A stretch of DNA of 64,000 nt from Paenibacillus xylanexedens (GTDB taxonomy: Bacteria > Bacillota > Bacilli > Paenibacillales > Paenibacillaceae). Position 1 is the stretch's first letter. Every line of letters starts with the position of its first letter. The position numbers and the translations under genes are program-made. The stretch is taken from NCBI RefSeq assembly GCF_007680605.1, contig NZ_VEIO01000002.1, positions 637,741 to 701,740 of the forward strand. The letters run 5' to 3'. This document shows positions 17,794 to 27,723 of this stretch, piece after piece. A model generated the notes under the pieces. It saw only the letters and a list, made by a program, of their open reading frames with translations, was not told the DNA's origin and searched no databases.

Positions 17794-18261
17794 TTATTTC
17801 ATCAAATGGCGATAGGGAGTATAGTCGATTTTATTTTTCTCCAGAAATTTAACCAGAAATTTGTTGTCCCGCTTTGGTGTCGCAATGATATATCCTTTAA
17901 TGCAATGATCTCTGGACACTTCGGTCGCATGATCTTCCACGGCAATTTTACCAATCTCGGCAGCAATGGAATGTTTGGCAATGTCGCGAAAAGGGCCAGG
18001 TACAGGCTCAACTAGCTGATCCAGAAAAGCTTTGGCTTCATCTGTCCATAGGTGGCGGCTTGTCTCCACCCAGTGGTTCTGCCAATCCAGCTTGGACTTT
18101 CCGTCAGCCTTCGGCAGCACCTTAAGGAACTTGCGCATCATGAAAAATCCACCGATGCACATGCTGCCAAGCAACAAAAGCGTCCAGAACGCAATCGTAT
18201 TCATAAACCAGTTGCTGGGAGAATTACTCGTTAAAAGCTGGGCGTACGTATTAAAAATCAT
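17794..18261 (-). CDS. DUF2621-family membrane protein (YneK-like)
   Basis: A 155-residue protein with one membrane helix near residues 22-45 and a cytosolic C-terminal half with WVETSRHLWTDEAKAFLDQLVEPVPGPFRDIAK, which matches the DUF2621 family of spore-forming Bacillota. No function is known. ATG 18261 is 5 bases after GAGGTGATT; an ATG at 18282 upstream has no ribosome site. It has its own terminator. Confidence 0.8.
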   Translation of the reverse strand: MIFNTYAQLLTSNSPSNWFMNTIAFWTLLLLGSMCIGGFFMMRKFLKVLPKADGKSKLDWQNHWVETSRHLWTDEAKAFLDQLVEPVPGPFRDIAKHSIAAEIGKIAVEDHATEVSRDHCIKGYIIATPKRDNKFLVKFLEKNKIDYTPYRHLMK

Positions 18262-18429
18262 TGCGGAATCACCTCGGTTCATTGATTTTCACGGCATGAT
18301 AATAATGCGTCCCATGTTCCGTAATCAGCTGTCAAAAATAGCCTCTCATCCGAATTATATCGCATTTCTAGATTTATTTCGATAATCGCGTTATGATAAG
18401 GGATAATTCAGAAAAAGGGGGATCTATTG

Positions 18430-19536
18430 ATGCTGAAAATCGGCTCCCACGTGTCCTTTTCGGACAAGGGATTATTGAGTGCAACGAAGGAAGCGTCCTC
18501 GTACGGTTCCAGTTCGTTTATGATATATACGGGTGCACCGCAGAACACACGCCGTAAGCCTATTGAATCAATGTTTATTGAGGAAGGCAAGCTGGCGATG
18601 GAGGCAGGCGGATTCGAGGAGATTGTTGTTCATGCTCCCTATATCATCAATCTGGGATCATACAAGGAGAGCACCTATGGACTGGCTGTGGACTTCCTTC
18701 AGGAGGAAATTCGCCGTACTCATGCCATTGGCGTGAAAAACATCGTATTGCACCCTGGTGCATTTACGGATAAGGATGCTCATTACGGTATCGAACGTAT
18801 TGCGCAGGGCTTGAATGAAGTGCTTGACGGTATTCAGGAAACCGATGTGAATATTGCTCTGGAGACGATGGCTGGTAAAGGAACCGAGATGGGCCGTAGC
18901 TTCGAGGAAATTGCACAGATTATTGAGAAAGTGAAACATAACGAACGTCTGACGGTGTGTATGGATACATGCCACATTCACGATGCGGGTTATGACATTG
19001 TCAATGATCTGGATGGTGTATTGGACCAATTTGACCGAACGGTTGGACTTGACCGAATTGCTGTAATGCACATTAACGATAGTAAAAATGCTGCCGGTGC
19101 ACGCAAAGACCGTCATACACCGATTGGATCGGGCTGGATTGGTTTTGAAGCGATCAACCGCATTGTAAACCATGAAAAGCTGAATAATCGTCCATTCATT
19201 CTGGAAACGCCGTGGATTGGTAAAGATGCCAAAACCCAGCGGCCGATGTATGAAATTGAAATTGCATTATTGCGAGGAGATGTGGAAGGCCGCTTCGGTC
19301 AGGAGTTTCTGAGTGAAGTCGAGCAAATGCAACACTTCTTCAAGGGTAAAGAGCTGGATTCCCGTGCATATGTACTTGACGTGTGGACACTGCTCAAAAA
19401 CGATGCCAAAGCCAAAAAAGCTGATCCGCGCGAACCGCTGGAACGCTTGTATGACATGGTGACAGAGGCGGCATTGTTCCCGCATTTGAATGAAGAACAA
19501 ATCAATCACCGCTTGATTGCTTGGCTTGCAGGTTAA
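18430..19536 (+). CDS. nfo: Endonuclease IV with C-terminal extension
   Basis: A 368-residue AP endonuclease (TIM barrel, three Zn ions) that cuts DNA 5' of abasic sites in base-excision repair. Core motifs: GSHVSF at the start, [39 protein letters not shown] and HINDSKN, with [10 protein letters not shown] carrying the last His ligand. The Nfo core ends near residue 285; B. subtilis and E. coli enzymes stop there (285-297). Here about 80 further residues follow ([18 protein letters not shown] to the end), helical and charged. ATG 18430 follows AAAAGGGGG. Confidence 0.93.
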   Translation: MLKIGSHVSFSDKGLLSATKEASSYGSSSFMIYTGAPQNTRRKPIESMFIEEGKLAMEAGGFEEIVVHAPYIINLGSYKESTYGLAVDFLQEEIRRTHAIGVKNIVLHPGAFTDKDAHYGIERIAQGLNEVLDGIQETDVNIALETMAGKGTEMGRSFEEIAQIIEKVKHNERLTVCMDTCHIHDAGYDIVNDLDGVLDQFDRTVGLDRIAVMHINDSKNAAGARKDRHTPIGSGWIGFEAINRIVNHEKLNNRPFILETPWIGKDAKTQRPMYEIEIALLRGDVEGRFGQEFLSEVEQMQHFFKGKELDSRAYVLDVWTLLKNDAKAKKADPREPLERLYDMVTEAALFPHLNEEQINHRLIAWLAG

Positions 19537-19601
19537 TCCCTGCAAGTCTTGCCTGATAGTTCATATATGTCTTGTCTAATTGAAGGAGGAAGATTAACCC
19601 G

Positions 19602-20495
19602 ATGGAGATTCACGCCAAACAAATACGACCTGAAGATCAAAACCGCGCCAATCGAGCGCGTATGCTTATTTCCTGTCCGGATGGTCCCGGAATTGTAGCA
19701 GCGGTATCGCACTTTTTGCATCAACACGGTGCCAACATTGTACAGTCTGACCAGTATACGATGGACCCGTCAGGCGGAATGTTTTTTATGCGGATCGAGT
19801 TCGATCTTCAGCAACTGGAGAGCAACTTGGCGAAGCTGGAAGCGGATTTTGCCGATGTGGCAGCACGTTTCGAGATGGAATGGTCTCTTTCAGCGGTGAG
19901 CCGCAAAAAAAGGTTGGCTATTTTTGTATCCAAAGAGGATCACTGTCTGGTAGAACTGCTCTGGCAATGGCAGGCTGGCGATCTTGATGCGGATATTGCG
20001 CTTGTGGTCAGCAACCATTTAGATATGAAAAACTATGTAGAGTCTTTCGGCATTCCGTATCACCATATTCCGGTTACAGCCGATACGAAAAAAGAAGCAG
20101 AACAGCGTCAGCTGGAAGTGATCGGCAACGATGTAGATGTGATCATTCTCGCCCGCTATATGCAGATTATCTCTCCAACGTTTATCGAGCATTACCGTAA
20201 CCGTATTATCAACATTCATCACTCCTTCTTGCCAGCCTTTGTTGGAGGTAAGCCATACGCTCAAGCCTATAACCGTGGTGTTAAAATCATTGGTGCAACG
20301 GCGCACTATGTAACGGAAGAGCTGGATGGCGGCCCTATTATTGAGCAAGACGTTCAGCGTGTAAGCCATGGAGATAATGTGACTGAATTGAAACGCATTG
20401 GACGTACCATTGAGCGTGTTGTGCTTGCGCGGGCTGTAAAATGGCATGTGGAAGACCGTGTTCTTGTACACGAAAATAAAACAGTCGTATTTTAA
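19602..20495 (+). CDS. purU: Formyltetrahydrofolate deformylase
   Basis: A 297-residue enzyme that hydrolyses 10-formyl-THF to formate and THF, balancing the one-carbon pool and giving formate for PurT. It has an N-terminal ACT domain (about 15-95; SCPDGPGIVAAVSHFL) and a formyltransferase domain with the conserved NIHHSFLPAF and GATAHYVTEELDGGPIIEQD catalytic segments (Asn, His, Asp). ATG 19602 follows GAAGGAGGAAG. Single gene, ended by a bidirectional terminator. Confidence 0.96.
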   Translation: MEIHAKQIRPEDQNRANRARMLISCPDGPGIVAAVSHFLHQHGANIVQSDQYTMDPSGGMFFMRIEFDLQQLESNLAKLEADFADVAARFEMEWSLSAVSRKKRLAIFVSKEDHCLVELLWQWQAGDLDADIALVVSNHLDMKNYVESFGIPYHHIPVTADTKKEAEQRQLEVIGNDVDVIILARYMQIISPTFIEHYRNRIINIHHSFLPAFVGGKPYAQAYNRGVKIIGATAHYVTEELDGGPIIEQDVQRVSHGDNVTELKRIGRTIERVVLARAVKWHVEDRVLVHENKTVVF

Positions 20496-20588
20496 GTTTG
20501 GGATCACGCTTTAATACTGTGCAAGGTTGATCCGTAACCTCGCAAGAGAAGAAGACGTAATCACTCAGAGAATGTTGCATTATTAAAC

Positions 20589-20628
20589 CAAGCGGCTCCA
20601 GTTCAATGATGAACTGCTTGCCGCTTTT
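20589..20628. terminator. Bidirectional terminator, purU and YqhR-like gene
   Basis: AAGCGGC...AGTTCA-ATGA-TGAACT...GCCGCTTTTT. The stop codon of the minus-strand gene lies inside the hairpin. Confidence 0.85.
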
Positions 20629-21082
20629 TGGTGTGCAAGTATTTTCCGCACAGACCTAACAAAGTACCAAAGAGAAGATGGCCAACGACCCAATACAAAA
20701 TGGCACCAGTGTCATTCCAATCGGGCACACGTGAGGATAACGGAGACAAAGGGAGATAGAGTAGAGAAGAGGCGGCACCGAGAAATATTCCTCTGCTGAC
20801 GGGACGGCCTGAACGTCTGACCCACCAGATGTAGAAAATCCCGATGACAACAGATACAGCCAGGTGTAAAGAAAATTCGATCCATTCGGGCAACCGCGGA
20901 GGAAGCCCTGGCACAAAATCAATGTTCAACAACAAGGTATATACCTTTTCACCAGTTATTGTCTGGACAGCTTTCAGAAACAGTCCCAGAAAAACACCTC
21001 CGACGATTCCGGTTATGATCCCCGAAAACCAGGGTAATGATGATTTTAATGAATTAGACGGGTGTCGCGTTCGATCTGGCAT
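20603..21082 (-). CDS. YqhR-like conserved membrane protein
   Basis: A 159-residue protein with four predicted membrane helices (GIITGIVGGVFLGLFLKAV, FSLHLAVSVVIGIFYIWWV, GIFLGAASSLLYLPL, ILYWVVGHLLFGTLLGL). The layout resembles the Bacillus YqhR family, whose function is unknown; the match is by topology and a few residues, so it is tentative. ATG 21082 follows AAGGAGG with 7 bases spacing; an ATG at 21109 has none. Confidence 0.65.
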   Translation of the reverse strand: MPDRTRHPSNSLKSSLPWFSGIITGIVGGVFLGLFLKAVQTITGEKVYTLLLNIDFVPGLPPRLPEWIEFSLHLAVSVVIGIFYIWWVRRSGRPVSRGIFLGAASSLLYLPLSPLSSRVPDWNDTGAILYWVVGHLLFGTLLGLCGKYLHTKKRQAVHH

Positions 21083-21453
21083 TTCAAGCCCTCCTTGGGT
21101 ATGAAGCATACCTACTATCTGAAAATAAACCGTTCACCTCGCTCTCGAATCGAGAGATACAGACTAGAAGATGCAATTTTCACGTTAATCTCTAAAAAGT
21201 GTATGGTTTTCGGCTTAAAGGTTATACTTCATCCGATGGATTAGCAAGGTTTAGCGAGAATCAGCCGAATTTTTCCGTAACTTTCTAAAAGAAGGTTATG
21301 GAAAAGCTTCACGGCAAGTGATACAATACAAAAGTGAATAAGTCAAAATGAAACATTCAAGCGGATTCACTTATTGTTTATGCGGTTTGCTTGTATGATG
21401 AGAGGGACTCGCTTGCGCACCCGACTTATCTAAAGACATGAGGAGGACAAACC
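21083..21453. other. Divergent region before transketolase gene
   Basis: A 371-base region without a gene. A perfect 15-base palindrome CTCTCGAATCGAGAG (21142-21156) lies 60 bases before the minus-strand gene and could be an operator. The tkt promoter is proposed at 21371. Confidence 0.45.
21371..21399 (+). promoter_or_regulatory. Probable sigma-A promoter of tkt
   Basis: TTATTG (21371-21376) and TATGAT (21394-21399) are 17 bases apart, 55 bases before the start codon. Confidence 0.5.
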
Positions 21454-23496
21454 ATGACTGACAAGAACGAAGCGATTCAAAAGGACGAGAACACCACAAT
21501 CGACAACCTGTCGATTACAACCGTACGTACTTTGGCGATTGATGCAATTGAGAAGGCAAATTCCGGACACCCGGGTATGCCGATGGGCTCCGCTCCGATG
21601 GGGTACCAGCTTTTTGCAAAAACGATGACTCATAACCCGGACCACCCGACTTGGATTAACCGGGACCGCTTTGTGCTGTCCGCAGGACATGGCTCCATGT
21701 TGCTGTACAGCTTGCTGCACCTGAGCGGCTACGATCTTCCGATGGAAGAATTGAAACAATTCCGTCAATGGGGAAGCAAAACTCCGGGTCACCCGGAATT
21801 CGGACATACAGCTGGTGTTGATGCAACTACCGGACCGCTGGGTCAAGGTATTGCAATGGCAGTTGGTATGGCTATGGCTGAAGCTCAACTGGGCGCGACT
21901 TATAACAAAGATCAATTTAACGTTGTTGATCACTACACATATGCAATCTGCGGTGATGGCGACCTGATGGAAGGCGTATCTCATGAATCTGCTTCCCTGG
22001 CTGGACGTCTGGGCCTTGGCAAACTGATCATGTTGTTCGATTCCAACGACATTACGCTGGATGGCAAACTTGATCTGTCTTCTTCCGAAAGCATCGCTAA
22101 ACGCTTCGATGCGTATGGCTGGCAAGTATTGCGTGTTGAAGACGGTAACGATTTGCCTGCAATTGAGAAAGCAATCAAAGAAGGTCAAGCAGACACAGCA
22201 CGTCCTACATTGATCGAAGTGAAAACCGTTATCGGTTACGGTAGCCCGAACAAACAAGGTAAAGGCGGCCACGGCGGTACTCACGGATCTCCACTGGGTG
22301 CAGAAGAAGCTAAACTGACTAAAGAATATTATAAATGGGTGTACGAAGAAAACTTCCACGTACCAGCTGAAGTTCGCGATCACTTTGCTCAAGTAAAAGA
22401 AAAAGGTATTGCTGCAAACAAAGCATGGGACGCGCAATTTGCGGAGTACAAAAAAGCATACCCTGAACTGGCTGCTCAGTTCGAAACAGCAATCAACGGC
22501 GACCTTCCAGAAGGTTGGGATCGTGATCTGCCGAAATATGCGGCAACAGACAAAGCATTGTCTACGCGTGTAGCTTCCGGTAACGCTCTGAACGGTCTTG
22601 CACACAATGTGCCTCATCTGACAGGTGGTTCTGCTGACTTGGAAAGCTCCACAATGACGCACTTGAACAACCTGGCGAACTTCACTCCGGAAGACTATTC
22701 CGGCCGTAACATCTACTTCGGTATCCGTGAATTCGGTATGGCTGGTGCGATGAACGGTATGGCACTGCACAGCGGCGTGAAAGTATTCGGCGGTACGTTC
22801 TTCGTATTTACCGACTACCTGCGTCCGGCTGTTCGTCTGGCTGCACTGATGAGCCTGCCAGTAACGTATGTTCTGACTCACGACAGTATCGCTGTCGGTG
22901 AAGATGGTCCTACGCACGAGCCGATCGAGCAATTGGCTTCCCTGCGTATCATCCCGAACCTGACGGTAATTCGTCCAGCTGACGGTAACGAAACTTCTGC
23001 AGCTTGGGCTTACGCGCTGGAGAACAAGAGCAACCCGGTTGCCTTGGTACTGACTCGTCAAAACTTGCCGATCCTCGAAGGTACTGTAGAAGGTGCACGT
23101 GAGAACGTTAAACGTGGTGCTTATGTAGTGTCCGATGCTAAAGACGGTAAAGCGGTAGCACAAATTATCGCTACAGGTTCTGAAGTACAGCTCGCTGTTA
23201 AAGCTCAAGCTGCACTTGCTGAGCAAGGGATTCAAGTTCGCGTAATCAGCATGCCTAGCTGGGATCTGTTCGAGAAACAAGACAAAGCTTACAAAGAGTC
23301 CGTTCTTCTTCCGGATGTTAAAGCTCGTCTGGCGATCGAGATGGCTCATCCAATGGGCTGGGAAAAATATGTTGGAGATCAAGGTGACATTCTTGGAATC
23401 AGCACATTCGGTGCTTCCGCGCCTGGCGACCGTGTAATCCAAGAGTATGGTTTTACTGTGGATAACGTAGTTAGCCGAGTAAAAGCATTGCTGTAA
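21454..23496 (+). CDS. tkt: Transketolase
   Basis: A 680-residue thiamine-diphosphate enzyme of the pentose phosphate pathway, moving two-carbon units between ketose and aldose phosphates. The N-terminal domain has [12 protein letters not shown] and the ThDP motif GDGDLMEG...[11 protein letters not shown]; the middle domain has the catalytic Glu in [14 protein letters not shown], and a C-terminal domain closes the fold. Length fits the family (about 670). ATG 21454 follows ATGAGGAGG. Codons are strongly biased (GGT, CGT, AAC, CTG), unlike its neighbours, as for a highly expressed gene; this also opens a long meaningless frame on the opposite strand. Confidence 0.97.
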   Translation: MTDKNEAIQKDENTTIDNLSITTVRTLAIDAIEKANSGHPGMPMGSAPMGYQLFAKTMTHNPDHPTWINRDRFVLSAGHGSMLLYSLLHLSGYDLPMEELKQFRQWGSKTPGHPEFGHTAGVDATTGPLGQGIAMAVGMAMAEAQLGATYNKDQFNVVDHYTYAICGDGDLMEGVSHESASLAGRLGLGKLIMLFDSNDITLDGKLDLSSSESIAKRFDAYGWQVLRVEDGNDLPAIEKAIKEGQADTARPTLIEVKTVIGYGSPNKQGKGGHGGTHGSPLGAEEAKLTKEYYKWVYEENFHVPAEVRDHFAQVKEKGIAANKAWDAQFAEYKKAYPELAAQFETAINGDLPEGWDRDLPKYAATDKALSTRVASGNALNGLAHNVPHLTGGSADLESSTMTHLNNLANFTPEDYSGRNIYFGIREFGMAGAMNGMALHSGVKVFGGTFFVFTDYLRPAVRLAALMSLPVTYVLTHDSIAVGEDGPTHEPIEQLASLRIIPNLTVIRPADGNETSAAWAYALENKSNPVALVLTRQNLPILEGTVEGARENVKRGAYVVSDAKDGKAVAQIIATGSEVQLAVKAQAALAEQGIQVRVISMPSWDLFEKQDKAYKESVLLPDVKARLAIEMAHPMGWEKYVGDQGDILGISTFGASAPGDRVIQEYGFTVDNVVSRVKALL

Positions 23497-23517
23497 TTAA
23501 AACTTTATATTTCAACA

Positions 23518-23565
23518 GTCTGTCATGGGCCGAACGTCTTCCGGCGCTTCCGGCTCATGGCAGTT
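23518..23565 (+). terminator. Hairpin after tkt, probable terminator
   Basis: CTGTCATGGGCCG pairs with CGGCTCATGGCAG over 11-13 positions; only a weak T-rich tail (TTGTTATTT) follows. Confidence 0.5.
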
Positions 23566-23649
23566 GTTATTTCCGCAGAGTCAAGGCGGCATGGCTGCCC
23601 TGACCTGTGTTGCCTTTTGTTTTCATTAACTTCAGGGGAGCGGGTACGC

Positions 23650-23967
23650 ATGTCACAATTCGATCAAGTCAGTGTAGTGAAAAAGGCCAACATCTACTAT
23701 GATGGCCAGGTAACCAGCAGAACGGTTATTTTGGGGGATGGCAGCAAAGTGACGCTGGGCATCATGCTTCCAGGCAACTATGAGTTCGGCACAGATTCCC
23801 GCGAGATTATGGAGATTCTGTCCGGCGATCTGAGAGTATTACTTCCTGGTGAAGAAGAGTGGCAAGAGATTCAAGGCCAAGCTACATTCCACGTGCCTGC
23901 TGAATCCAAATTCAAACTGGAGATACGCAGCGTTACCGACTACGTCTGCTCGTACCCGGCGGAATAA
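23650..23967 (+). CDS. ppnP: Pyrimidine/purine nucleoside phosphorylase PpnP-like (DUF1255)
   Basis: A 105-residue cupin-fold protein. It matches PpnP (YaiE) in length and in the segments KANIYYDGQVTSRTV, GIMLPGNYEFGTDSREIMEILSG and FHVPAESKFKLEI. The family phosphorolyses several nucleosides to base and ribose-1-phosphate. ATG 23650 follows GGGGAGCGGG; reading further upstream would only add a sequence overlapping the tkt terminator. Its position between tkt and pgi suits ribose-phosphate salvage. Confidence 0.9.
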   Translation: MSQFDQVSVVKKANIYYDGQVTSRTVILGDGSKVTLGIMLPGNYEFGTDSREIMEILSGDLRVLLPGEEEWQEIQGQATFHVPAESKFKLEIRSVTDYVCSYPAE

Positions 23968-23972
23968 CACAA

Positions 23973-24021
23973 GAAGGGGAACTCGAACCGCAGTGCTGCG
24001 GAATTCGATTTGCCCTTTTTG
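23973..24021 (+). terminator. Intrinsic terminator after ppnP
   Basis: AAGGGGAA...CCGCAG-TG-CTGCGG...TTGCCCTTTTT, a long interrupted stem with a T tail. Confidence 0.85.
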
Positions 24022-24150
24022 CTTCTTGAATGTTAACAACCAAGTTCGTGCATAAGCTTGTCAGCAAGTTGGATTTGAAGTATCCTTAGGACAAGTTGTT
24101 TAACATGGAAAACGGAAATAGTATACCGATATCAGGAGGTTTTTGAGATC

Positions 24151-25506
24151 ATGGCAAAAAAAGTGACATTTGACTATAGTACAGCTTTGCAATTTGTAAA
24201 CCAGCACGAAGTAGACTATTTCGCTGAACCAATCCGCTTGGCTCACGAGCAGCTTCATAATGGTACAGGAACAGGTTCCGACTATCTCGGTTGGATCGAC
24301 CTTCCGACAGCATATGACAAAGAAGAGTTTGCCCGCATCCAAAAAGCGGCTGCCAAAATCCAAAGTGATTCCGAAGTGCTGATCGTGATCGGTATCGGTG
24401 GATCATACCTGGGAGCACGCGCAGCGATCGAAATGCTGACACATTCCTTCTACAACAACTTGCCGAAAGACAAACGCAAAACTCCTGAGATTTATTTTGC
24501 AGGTAACAACATCAGCTCCACGTATGTGACACACTTGCTGGATCTGGTAGAAGGTAAAGACTTCTCCGTGAACGTTATCTCTAAATCGGGTACAACAACT
24601 GAACCAGCGATTGCATTCCGTATCTTCCGTGCAGCTCTGGAGAAAAAATACGGGAAAGAGGAAGCTCGCAAACGTATCTACGCAACAACGGATAAAGAGC
24701 GCGGAGCACTCAAAAAGCTGGCGAATGAAGAAGGTTATGAATCTTTCATCATCCCGGATGATGTAGGTGGACGTTATTCCGTACTTACAGCCGTAGGTTT
24801 GCTGCCAATCGCAACAGCGGGGATCAACATCGAAGAAATGATGCAAGGTGCAGCTGATGCTTCCAAAGAGTACAGCAATCCGAATGTAGCGGAGAACGAA
24901 GCGTATCAATATGCTGCCGTTCGCAACGCATTGTATCGTAAAGGCAAAGGAACAGAGATTCTGGTGAACTATGAGCCGTCCTTGCACTTCGTATCCGAGT
25001 GGTGGAAACAGCTCTTTGGTGAAAGCGAAGGTAAAGACTACAAGGGTATCTATCCTGCATCCGTGGATTTCTCCACAGACTTGCACTCTATGGGTCAATT
25101 CATTCAGGAAGGTAGCCGGAACATCTTCGAAACCGTTATTCAAGTCGCAGAAGTTTCCGAGCACATTTCCATTGAAGCTGATGCGGACGATCTGGACGGT
25201 TTGAACTTCCTGGAAGGAAAAACGATGGATTTCGTCAATAAAAAAGCATTCCAAGGAACGTTGCTCGCACATACAGATGGCCAAGTTCCAAATCTGATTG
25301 TGAACATTCCAGATATGACTCCATATTCCTTCGGATATCTGGTATACTTCTTTGAAAAAGCATGTGGCATCAGCGGATATTTGCTGGGTGTGAATCCATT
25401 TGACCAACCGGGCGTGGAAGCATACAAGAAAAACATGTTCGCATTGCTGGGCAAACCAGGCTTTGAAGAAGAGAAAGCAGCGCTCGAAGCGAGACTTTCT
25501 GAATAA
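24151..25506 (+). CDS. pgi: Glucose-6-phosphate isomerase
   Basis: A 451-residue glycolytic enzyme that interconverts glucose-6-phosphate and fructose-6-phosphate. SIS domains carry [14 protein letters not shown], the phosphate-binding [10 protein letters not shown], and later the active-site segments [11 protein letters not shown] and [11 protein letters not shown]. Length matches the short Bacillus form (450). ATG 24151 follows CAGGAGG. Codon use is biased as in tkt. The upstream ppnP terminator makes it a separate transcription unit. Confidence 0.97.
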   Translation: MAKKVTFDYSTALQFVNQHEVDYFAEPIRLAHEQLHNGTGTGSDYLGWIDLPTAYDKEEFARIQKAAAKIQSDSEVLIVIGIGGSYLGARAAIEMLTHSFYNNLPKDKRKTPEIYFAGNNISSTYVTHLLDLVEGKDFSVNVISKSGTTTEPAIAFRIFRAALEKKYGKEEARKRIYATTDKERGALKKLANEEGYESFIIPDDVGGRYSVLTAVGLLPIATAGINIEEMMQGAADASKEYSNPNVAENEAYQYAAVRNALYRKGKGTEILVNYEPSLHFVSEWWKQLFGESEGKDYKGIYPASVDFSTDLHSMGQFIQEGSRNIFETVIQVAEVSEHISIEADADDLDGLNFLEGKTMDFVNKKAFQGTLLAHTDGQVPNLIVNIPDMTPYSFGYLVYFFEKACGISGYLLGVNPFDQPGVEAYKKNMFALLGKPGFEEEKAALEARLSE

Positions 25507-25599
25507 TTCATGGCTCCGCTCATATAGTTAAATAAGATTGTTAAGTCCATCCGGGAATGCGAGCTTTTGCAGGGTATCGTTTCCCGGGTGTCATTAACC

Positions 25600-25638
25600 A
25601 AGGCAGTTCATCCGCAATATGCGGGGAACTGCTTTCTT
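25600..25638 (+). terminator. Hairpin after pgi, probable terminator
   Basis: GCAGTTC-AT-CCGCA and TGCGG-GG-GAACTGC pair around a 3-base loop and TTTCTT follows. Another inverted repeat, CCGGGAA/TTCCCGG, lies at about 25550-25590. Both precede the next start codon, arguing against a longer N-terminus for that gene. Confidence 0.65.
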
Positions 25639-25674
25639 GTAAAATGGATGATTTACGGAAAGTTGGATTGGAAA

Positions 25675-26307
25675 ATGATTGAACGTTATCGAACGGTTCG
25701 AGGATCCGGACAACTGGAAATTGTGATCAAAAAATCACGGTTTATCGGTCATATTATGCCGGTTTCAACTGAGGAGGAAGCTATTGCTTTTATTGATGAT
25801 ATCAAGAAAAAGCATTGGAATGCGACACATAACTGCTCGGCATACATGATTGGCGAGCGGGATGAGATTCAGAAGCAGTCTGATGACGGGGAGCCGAGTG
25901 GTACAGCGGGTAAACCTATTCTTGAGGTGATCAAGAATCAGCAATTAAAGAATGTAGCGATTGTTGTTACACGATACTTCGGGGGAATCATGCTTGGCGC
26001 TGGTGGACTTATTCGTGCGTATACAGATGGAGCTGTGGCAGCGATTGAAGCGGGAGAAGCCATTGCCAAAGTGCTGCATCGAGAAGTATTTGTCGAATTG
26101 GATTATACGTGGCTTGGGAAAGTGGAAAATGAGTTAAGAGGCCGGGAAGTGCGTACAGGTGAAACGGCTTTCACCGATAAAGTTACGTTAACGTGTCTTC
26201 CGCCGGATAGTGAAACCGAGGCATTTATCGCCTGGATCACGGATTTGACGCAAGGGCAATCCCGGATCACGGAGGGACAGCGGCTTTATTTTATTGAAGG
26301 GGAATAA
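25675..26307 (+). CDS. YigZ/IMPACT-family protein (YvyE-like)
   Basis: A 210-residue protein of the UPF0029/IMPACT family. Segments KKSRFIGHIMPVSTEEEA, HNCSAYMIG, DDGEPSGTAGKPILEVI and VVTRYFGGIMLGAGGLIRAY are the conserved core; a C-terminal DUF1949 half follows. Bacterial members are linked to ribosome or translation stress, but no reaction is proven. ATG 25675 is chosen because upstream in-frame codons overlap a hairpin; the ribosome site (GGAAA) is weak. Confidence 0.9.
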   Translation: MIERYRTVRGSGQLEIVIKKSRFIGHIMPVSTEEEAIAFIDDIKKKHWNATHNCSAYMIGERDEIQKQSDDGEPSGTAGKPILEVIKNQQLKNVAIVVTRYFGGIMLGAGGLIRAYTDGAVAAIEAGEAIAKVLHREVFVELDYTWLGKVENELRGREVRTGETAFTDKVTLTCLPPDSETEAFIAWITDLTQGQSRITEGQRLYFIEGE

Positions 26308-26312
26308 AATAT

Positions 26313-26915
26313 ATGGCTAGAAGAGCAGTCGAACAGGAGTTGTCGAGGGAGCGGATACTGGAGGCGGCGAGGCATCTTTTTATTACCAAAGGATACCGCG
26401 CCATTTCGATGCGGAGCATCGGCCAGCATCTTGGCTATAGTCATGGGTCGCTGTATTATCATTTCAAGGAAAAAGCAGAGTTGTTCTATGCAATTGTGGT
26501 AGAGGATTTCAACCATCTGGGACATCTACTGTTGCAAGCCATGGTCAGGCCGGTTGCAGGCGGCGTGAACAAAGTGGAGCATATTTTGATGGAGTTTATT
26601 CGATTTGGTCTGGAAAATCCATATCAATACGAGATTATGTTTATGATTCGGGACGAGGAGTTATTGTCCTATTGCCGTACGGAGCAGGGACGTTGTTTCG
26701 AACTGTTTGCGTCGATTATTCGGCAGTATATGAAGGAAGAGGGCTGTGCCGAAGAAGATATTCAGCATGTGCCGCGTACTTTGTTTCTGGCGATGCACGG
26801 ATTCATATCGTACCATATTCAAGACCGTTTAACGTTTGCGGAGATCGAATCCTCTGCGTTGTCTCATGTAAAAGTATTGTGCCGTAACTTGGGTCAGCAG
26901 CCTGGCGTGCAATAA
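26313..26915 (+). CDS. TetR/AcrR-family transcriptional regulator
   Basis: A 200-residue regulator with an N-terminal TetR helix-turn-helix (about 10-56: ERILEAARHLFITKGYRAISMRSIGQHLGYSHGSLYYHFKEK) and an all-helical ligand-binding C-terminal domain. ATG 26313 sits 5 bases after the previous stop, with GAAGGGGAATA upstream, so it is co-transcribed with the YigZ-type gene. The target and ligand are unknown; autoregulation is usual. Confidence 0.92.
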   Translation: MARRAVEQELSRERILEAARHLFITKGYRAISMRSIGQHLGYSHGSLYYHFKEKAELFYAIVVEDFNHLGHLLLQAMVRPVAGGVNKVEHILMEFIRFGLENPYQYEIMFMIRDEELLSYCRTEQGRCFELFASIIRQYMKEEGCAEEDIQHVPRTLFLAMHGFISYHIQDRLTFAEIESSALSHVKVLCRNLGQQPGVQ

Positions 26916-27021
26916 TTTGCCGCTTATGCCTGCCCCTACACTTCAAGGCGGTGATTGATCATAACATTAACTCTTTATTACGTTATCATGCGAAAGATAT
27001 TATTTTCATACACTGAAGATG

Positions 27022-27086
27022 AAGACAGGCGTTCCTAACCCCGGTACAGGGTGGAGCGCCTGTTTGTGCTTGTCTTTTTTGAGAAG
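27022..27086. terminator. Terminator between convergent tetR and yjbQ genes
   Basis: ACAGGCGTTCC pairs with GGAGCGCCTGT and a TGTCTTTTTT tail follows on the plus strand. Confidence 0.75.
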
Positions 27087-27090
27087 GAAC

Positions 27091-27492
27091 CTAACCTTCC
27101 ATAATTTTGACGAAAAATTCTCGATTGCGTGGCCCGTCAAATTCGCAAAAATAGATTCCTTGCCAGCGTCCGAGAAGCAGTCTGCCTTCATGAAGGATGA
27201 CAGTCTGTGACGGACCGGTAGTTATTGATTTGAGGTGAGAGGCTGTATTGCCCTCGGCATGACGATACTGAGGGTGCTCCCATGGGTACACCTCATCGAG
27301 ACGCAACAAGACATCATGTTTAACATCGGGGTCAGCATTTTCATTAATAGCAATGCCAGCTGTTGTATGTGGACAATAAATAAGCACGGTGCCATTCTGC
27401 ACGCCGCTGCTTTGTACAACTTGTTTGACTTCCCGTGTGATATCCTTCATTTCATCTCTTGCAAATGTTGATATATTTTGTGTGTATAACAT
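27091..27492 (-). CDS. YjbQ-family protein (UPF0047)
   Basis: A 133-residue single-domain protein of the UPF0047 family, whose E. coli member YjbQ has secondary thiamine-phosphate synthase activity. Conserved features: GTVLIYCPHTTAGIAINENADPDV (His and Asn/Glu of the active site), EGNTASHLKS and LGRWQGIYFCEFDGPR. The physiological role is unclear. ATG 27492 follows AAGGAGGAAAG; the frame reads on further upstream but without a start signal. Confidence 0.92.
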   Translation of the reverse strand: MLYTQNISTFARDEMKDITREVKQVVQSSGVQNGTVLIYCPHTTAGIAINENADPDVKHDVLLRLDEVYPWEHPQYRHAEGNTASHLKSITTGPSQTVILHEGRLLLGRWQGIYFCEFDGPRNREFFVKIMEG

Positions 27493-27559
27493 GTCTTTCC
27501 TCCTTGTCGTTGTAATGGCTCTCCTCAATTTTAACTCCCTAATAGTTCGAATAAAAGCA

Positions 27560-27589
27560 TTGACGATCAGCACTGCAAACTGGTAAAGT
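27560..27589 (+). promoter_or_regulatory. Candidate promoter of the sulfate operon
   Basis: TTGACG (27560-27565) and TAAAGT (27584-27589) with 18 bases between them, about 135 bases before cysT. An element CTAATGGGAATAATAA at about 27615-27630 could bind a sulfur regulator such as CymR, but this is only a resemblance. Confidence 0.35.
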
Positions 27590-27723
27590 ATCAGATAAGC
27601 AAAAACCAAGTAGACTAATGGGAATAATAATAAAGTAAACTTATCCAACTTAGGAAAATGTCGTATGAAGTCAGGTAGACTGCCGACCGGAGTTAAAGCC
27701 GGAGGCTGGGAGGGAACACAGTA

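Noticed and set aside
21430..23442. 670-codon open frame on the minus strand opposite transketolase
   Set aside because: It mirrors the transketolase gene exactly; strong codon bias removes stops on the other strand. The product is Cys/Phe/Arg-rich and has no ribosome site or family features.
24403..25407. 334-codon frame on the minus strand opposite pgi
   Set aside because: Same effect of biased codons as in tkt; no start signal and odd composition.
27600..27723. S-box or T-box riboswitch before the sulfate operon
   Set aside because: Only a short GC hairpin is present; none of the conserved core sequences of either RNA can be found.
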